Assembly (NCBI RefSeq): GCF_003014675.1
Contig: NZ_PYAU01000001.1
Location: 930,001-994,000 of the forward strand
Origin: Labedella gwakjiensis
GTDB taxonomy: Bacteria; Actinomycetota; Actinomycetes; Actinomycetales; Microbacteriaceae
Reading direction: 5' to 3'
Length of the DNA stretch: 64,000 nt
Position numbers and translations under genes: made by a program. Below the pieces are notes generated by a model, which was not told the origin of the DNA, ran no database searches, and was given only the letters and a program-made list of their open reading frames with translations. Numbering within the stretch: the stretch's first letter is position 1; the number at the start of each line of letters is the position of its first letter. Shown here piece by piece: positions 62,692-64,000 of this stretch.

Positions 62692-63569
62692 GAGACTCCC
62701 CCGTCGAACCGTCGACCGTTCGCCTCGCCCACCCGATGCGCCACGGCGACGACGATCACGGCCACCACCACGAGCACGAGAGAGAGCGCGACGGCCGCGT
62801 CCGGGTCGGTCTCCCGCTGCAAGTAGATCTCGAGCGGGAGGGTGCGCGTGACACCCTGGAGCGAGCCGGCGAACGTGAGTGTGGCACCGAACTCGCCGAG
62901 CGCACGGGCGAACGACAGCACCGCACCCGAGACGAGCGCCGGCAGCACGAGCGGCAGCGTGACGCGGCGCAGCACGGTGGTCGGTCGGGCTCCCAGGGTC
63001 GCGCTGACCGCCTCGAAGCGTGTACCGACGGAGCGCAGCGCGCCCTCGAGACTGAGCACGAGGAACGGGAGCGCCACGAACGTCTGCGCGAGCACGACGG
63101 CGGTGGTCGAGAACGCGATCGTCACCCCGAACGCCTCGAAGCCCTGCCCGAGCAGCCCGCGGCGCCCGAACGTGTACAGCAGCGCGATGCCGCCCACAAC
63201 GGGCGGCAGCACGAGCGGGAGCAGAACGAGCGAGCGCAGGATCCGCTGCCCCCGGAACTCCGTGCGAGCGAGCACGATCGCCATCGGCACCCCGAACACG
63301 ACGCACAACGCCGTCGCGGCGAGCGAGGTGCGTAGGCTCAGCGCGAGCGCATCGAGCGACGAGGGCGACGTGACGAGCGGCACGAATTCGGCCCAATTCA
63401 CGCGCAGCACCATCGCGAGGAGCGGCACGAGGACGAACGCGGCTCCGACCCCTGCGACGGCGACCACCCATCCGGGCACGCCCAAGGCGGCGGAGCGAGC
63501 CGCGCCGACGCGAGCGGGGCCCGCCGGGCGCCTAGGGCTGGCCGAAACCGGCGGCTTCGAGGACGTCAC
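62688..63569 (-). CDS. modB: Molybdate ABC transporter permease
   Basis: A 293-residue permease with six hydrophobic segments and the ModB-type EAA motif ([20 protein letters not shown]) followed by [21 protein letters not shown], a hallmark of molybdate permeases. Its GTG/ATG start region overlaps the modA 3' end by 38 bp, and its stop overlaps modC. A short Pro/Arg-rich cytoplasmic extension precedes the first segment. Confidence 0.9.
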   Translation of the reverse strand: MTSSKPPVSASPRRPAGPARVGAARSAALGVPGWVVAVAGVGAAFVLVPLLAMVLRVNWAEFVPLVTSPSSLDALALSLRTSLAATALCVVFGVPMAIVLARTEFRGQRILRSLVLLPLVLPPVVGGIALLYTFGRRGLLGQGFEAFGVTIAFSTTAVVLAQTFVALPFLVLSLEGALRSVGTRFEAVSATLGARPTTVLRRVTLPLVLPALVSGAVLSFARALGEFGATLTFAGSLQGVTRTLPLEIYLQRETDPDAAVALSLVLVVVAVIVVAVAHRVGEANGRRFDGGVS

Positions 63570-64000
63570 GACCGACCTCCCCCGTCACGAACTCGACGAA
63601 CGCCTCGGCCAGGTCGGCATCGGCCGACGCCGCGAGGGGGGCGATCGGGTACACGTTGACGGCCTCGTCGGACTCCGGGAAGTCGATCCCCTCCACCGCG
63701 TCTCCCGCGGCGATCACGTCGGTGACGTAGACGAGACCGGCGTCGGCCTCCCCGCTCGTCACCTTGCCGAGCACGTCCGTGACGGACGACTCCTCGCTCA
63801 CCGGCGCGATGTCCACGCCCGTCGTCTTCTCGAGGGTGGCCGTCGCCGCACCGCACGGCACCTGGGGGGCGCAGATCACCGTCTTCACACCCGGCTTCGC
63901 GAGGTCGGCGAACGTCTCCACCTCGGCGGGGTTGTCCGGCGGCGTCACGATCTCCAGGGTGTTGGTGGCGAAGTCCACGGCGTCGGCCGCATCGACGAGC
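63532..64000 (-). CDS. modA: Molybdate-binding protein (5' end outside window)
   Basis: C-terminal 156 residues of the periplasmic-type molybdate-binding protein: [58 protein letters not shown] and [12 protein letters not shown], which agree with ModA. The start and lipobox would be past the right edge. It overlaps modB by 38 bp and is the first gene of modABC. Confidence 0.9.
   Translation of the reverse strand, partial: LVDAADAVDFATNTLEIVTPPDNPAEVETFADLAKPGVKTVICAPQVPCGAATATLEKTTGVDIAPVSEESSVTDVLGKVTSGEADAGLVYVTDVIAAGDAVEGIDFPESDEAVNVYPIAPLAASADADLAEAFVEFVTGEVGRDVLEAAGFGQP

Overview
The window is high-GC throughout and reads as chromosome of a Gram-positive actinobacterium, most likely Microbacteriaceae. 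The evidence is GTG and ATGA-coupled starts, lipoprotein sugar-binding proteins with permease pairs but no ATPase of their own, a DUF222/HNH (13E12-type) nuclease, a DUF7882-type small protein, a spore-photoproduct-lyase-like radical SAM protein in an apparent non-sporulator, and an LAxTG surface protein. There are about 53 genes, no rRNA or tRNA, no CRISPR array and no recognisable insertion sequence.

The dominant theme is plant and fungal carbohydrate use. 1-3.7 kb is a beta-galactoside locus (LacI regulator, GH42 beta-galactosidase, binding lipoprotein cut by the window edge). 5.9-14.4 kb is a beta-glucan locus: binding lipoprotein, two permeases, cytoplasmic GH5 and a ROK regulator on the minus strand, facing a secreted GH5 enzyme whose catalytic domain is interrupted by two CBM32-like modules; a 25-bp palindrome sits between the divergent units. 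20.97-25.1 kb is a fructose PTS operon (fruR-fruK-fruA-ptsH). 27.2-32.7 kb is another ABC sugar operon ending in a serine hydrolase, with a divergent LacI gene. 48.97-54.5 kb is an arabinose locus (LacI regulator, araD, FGGY kinase, araA).

Between these lie a MerR gene divergent from a SulP anion transporter (3.8-5.9 kb), DUF2256/DUF3253, SPL-like and RNase J genes (14.6-18.0 kb), an amidase and a lipoprotein (18.2-20.4 kb), a LuxR regulator and a large LTD-repeat surface protein (32.9-37.7 kb), a MacB-type exporter divergent from a two-component system (37.7-42.0 kb), an XRE regulator with a short-chain dehydrogenase (42.0-43.8 kb), a pair of paralogous membrane proteins (43.9-46.0 kb), a second two-component system (55.3-57.2 kb), small uncharacterised genes including a frameshifted P-loop kinase (57.3-59.6 kb), an ABC-F protein with a possible leader peptide (59.7-61.5 kb) and a molybdate ABC transporter cut by the right edge (61.6-64.0 kb).

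The least explained signals are in non-coding DNA: a 323-bp array of seventeen 19-bp units just upstream of the arabinose operator, four intergenic palindromes with 12-16 bp arms and 22-28 nt loops but different arm sequences, a 90-bp G-run tract, and the 12-codon ORF ahead of the ABC-F gene. Operators at the galactoside and arabinose loci share one consensus (ATGTTRNCGRTAACAT), which suggests crosstalk or a shared regulator ancestry.
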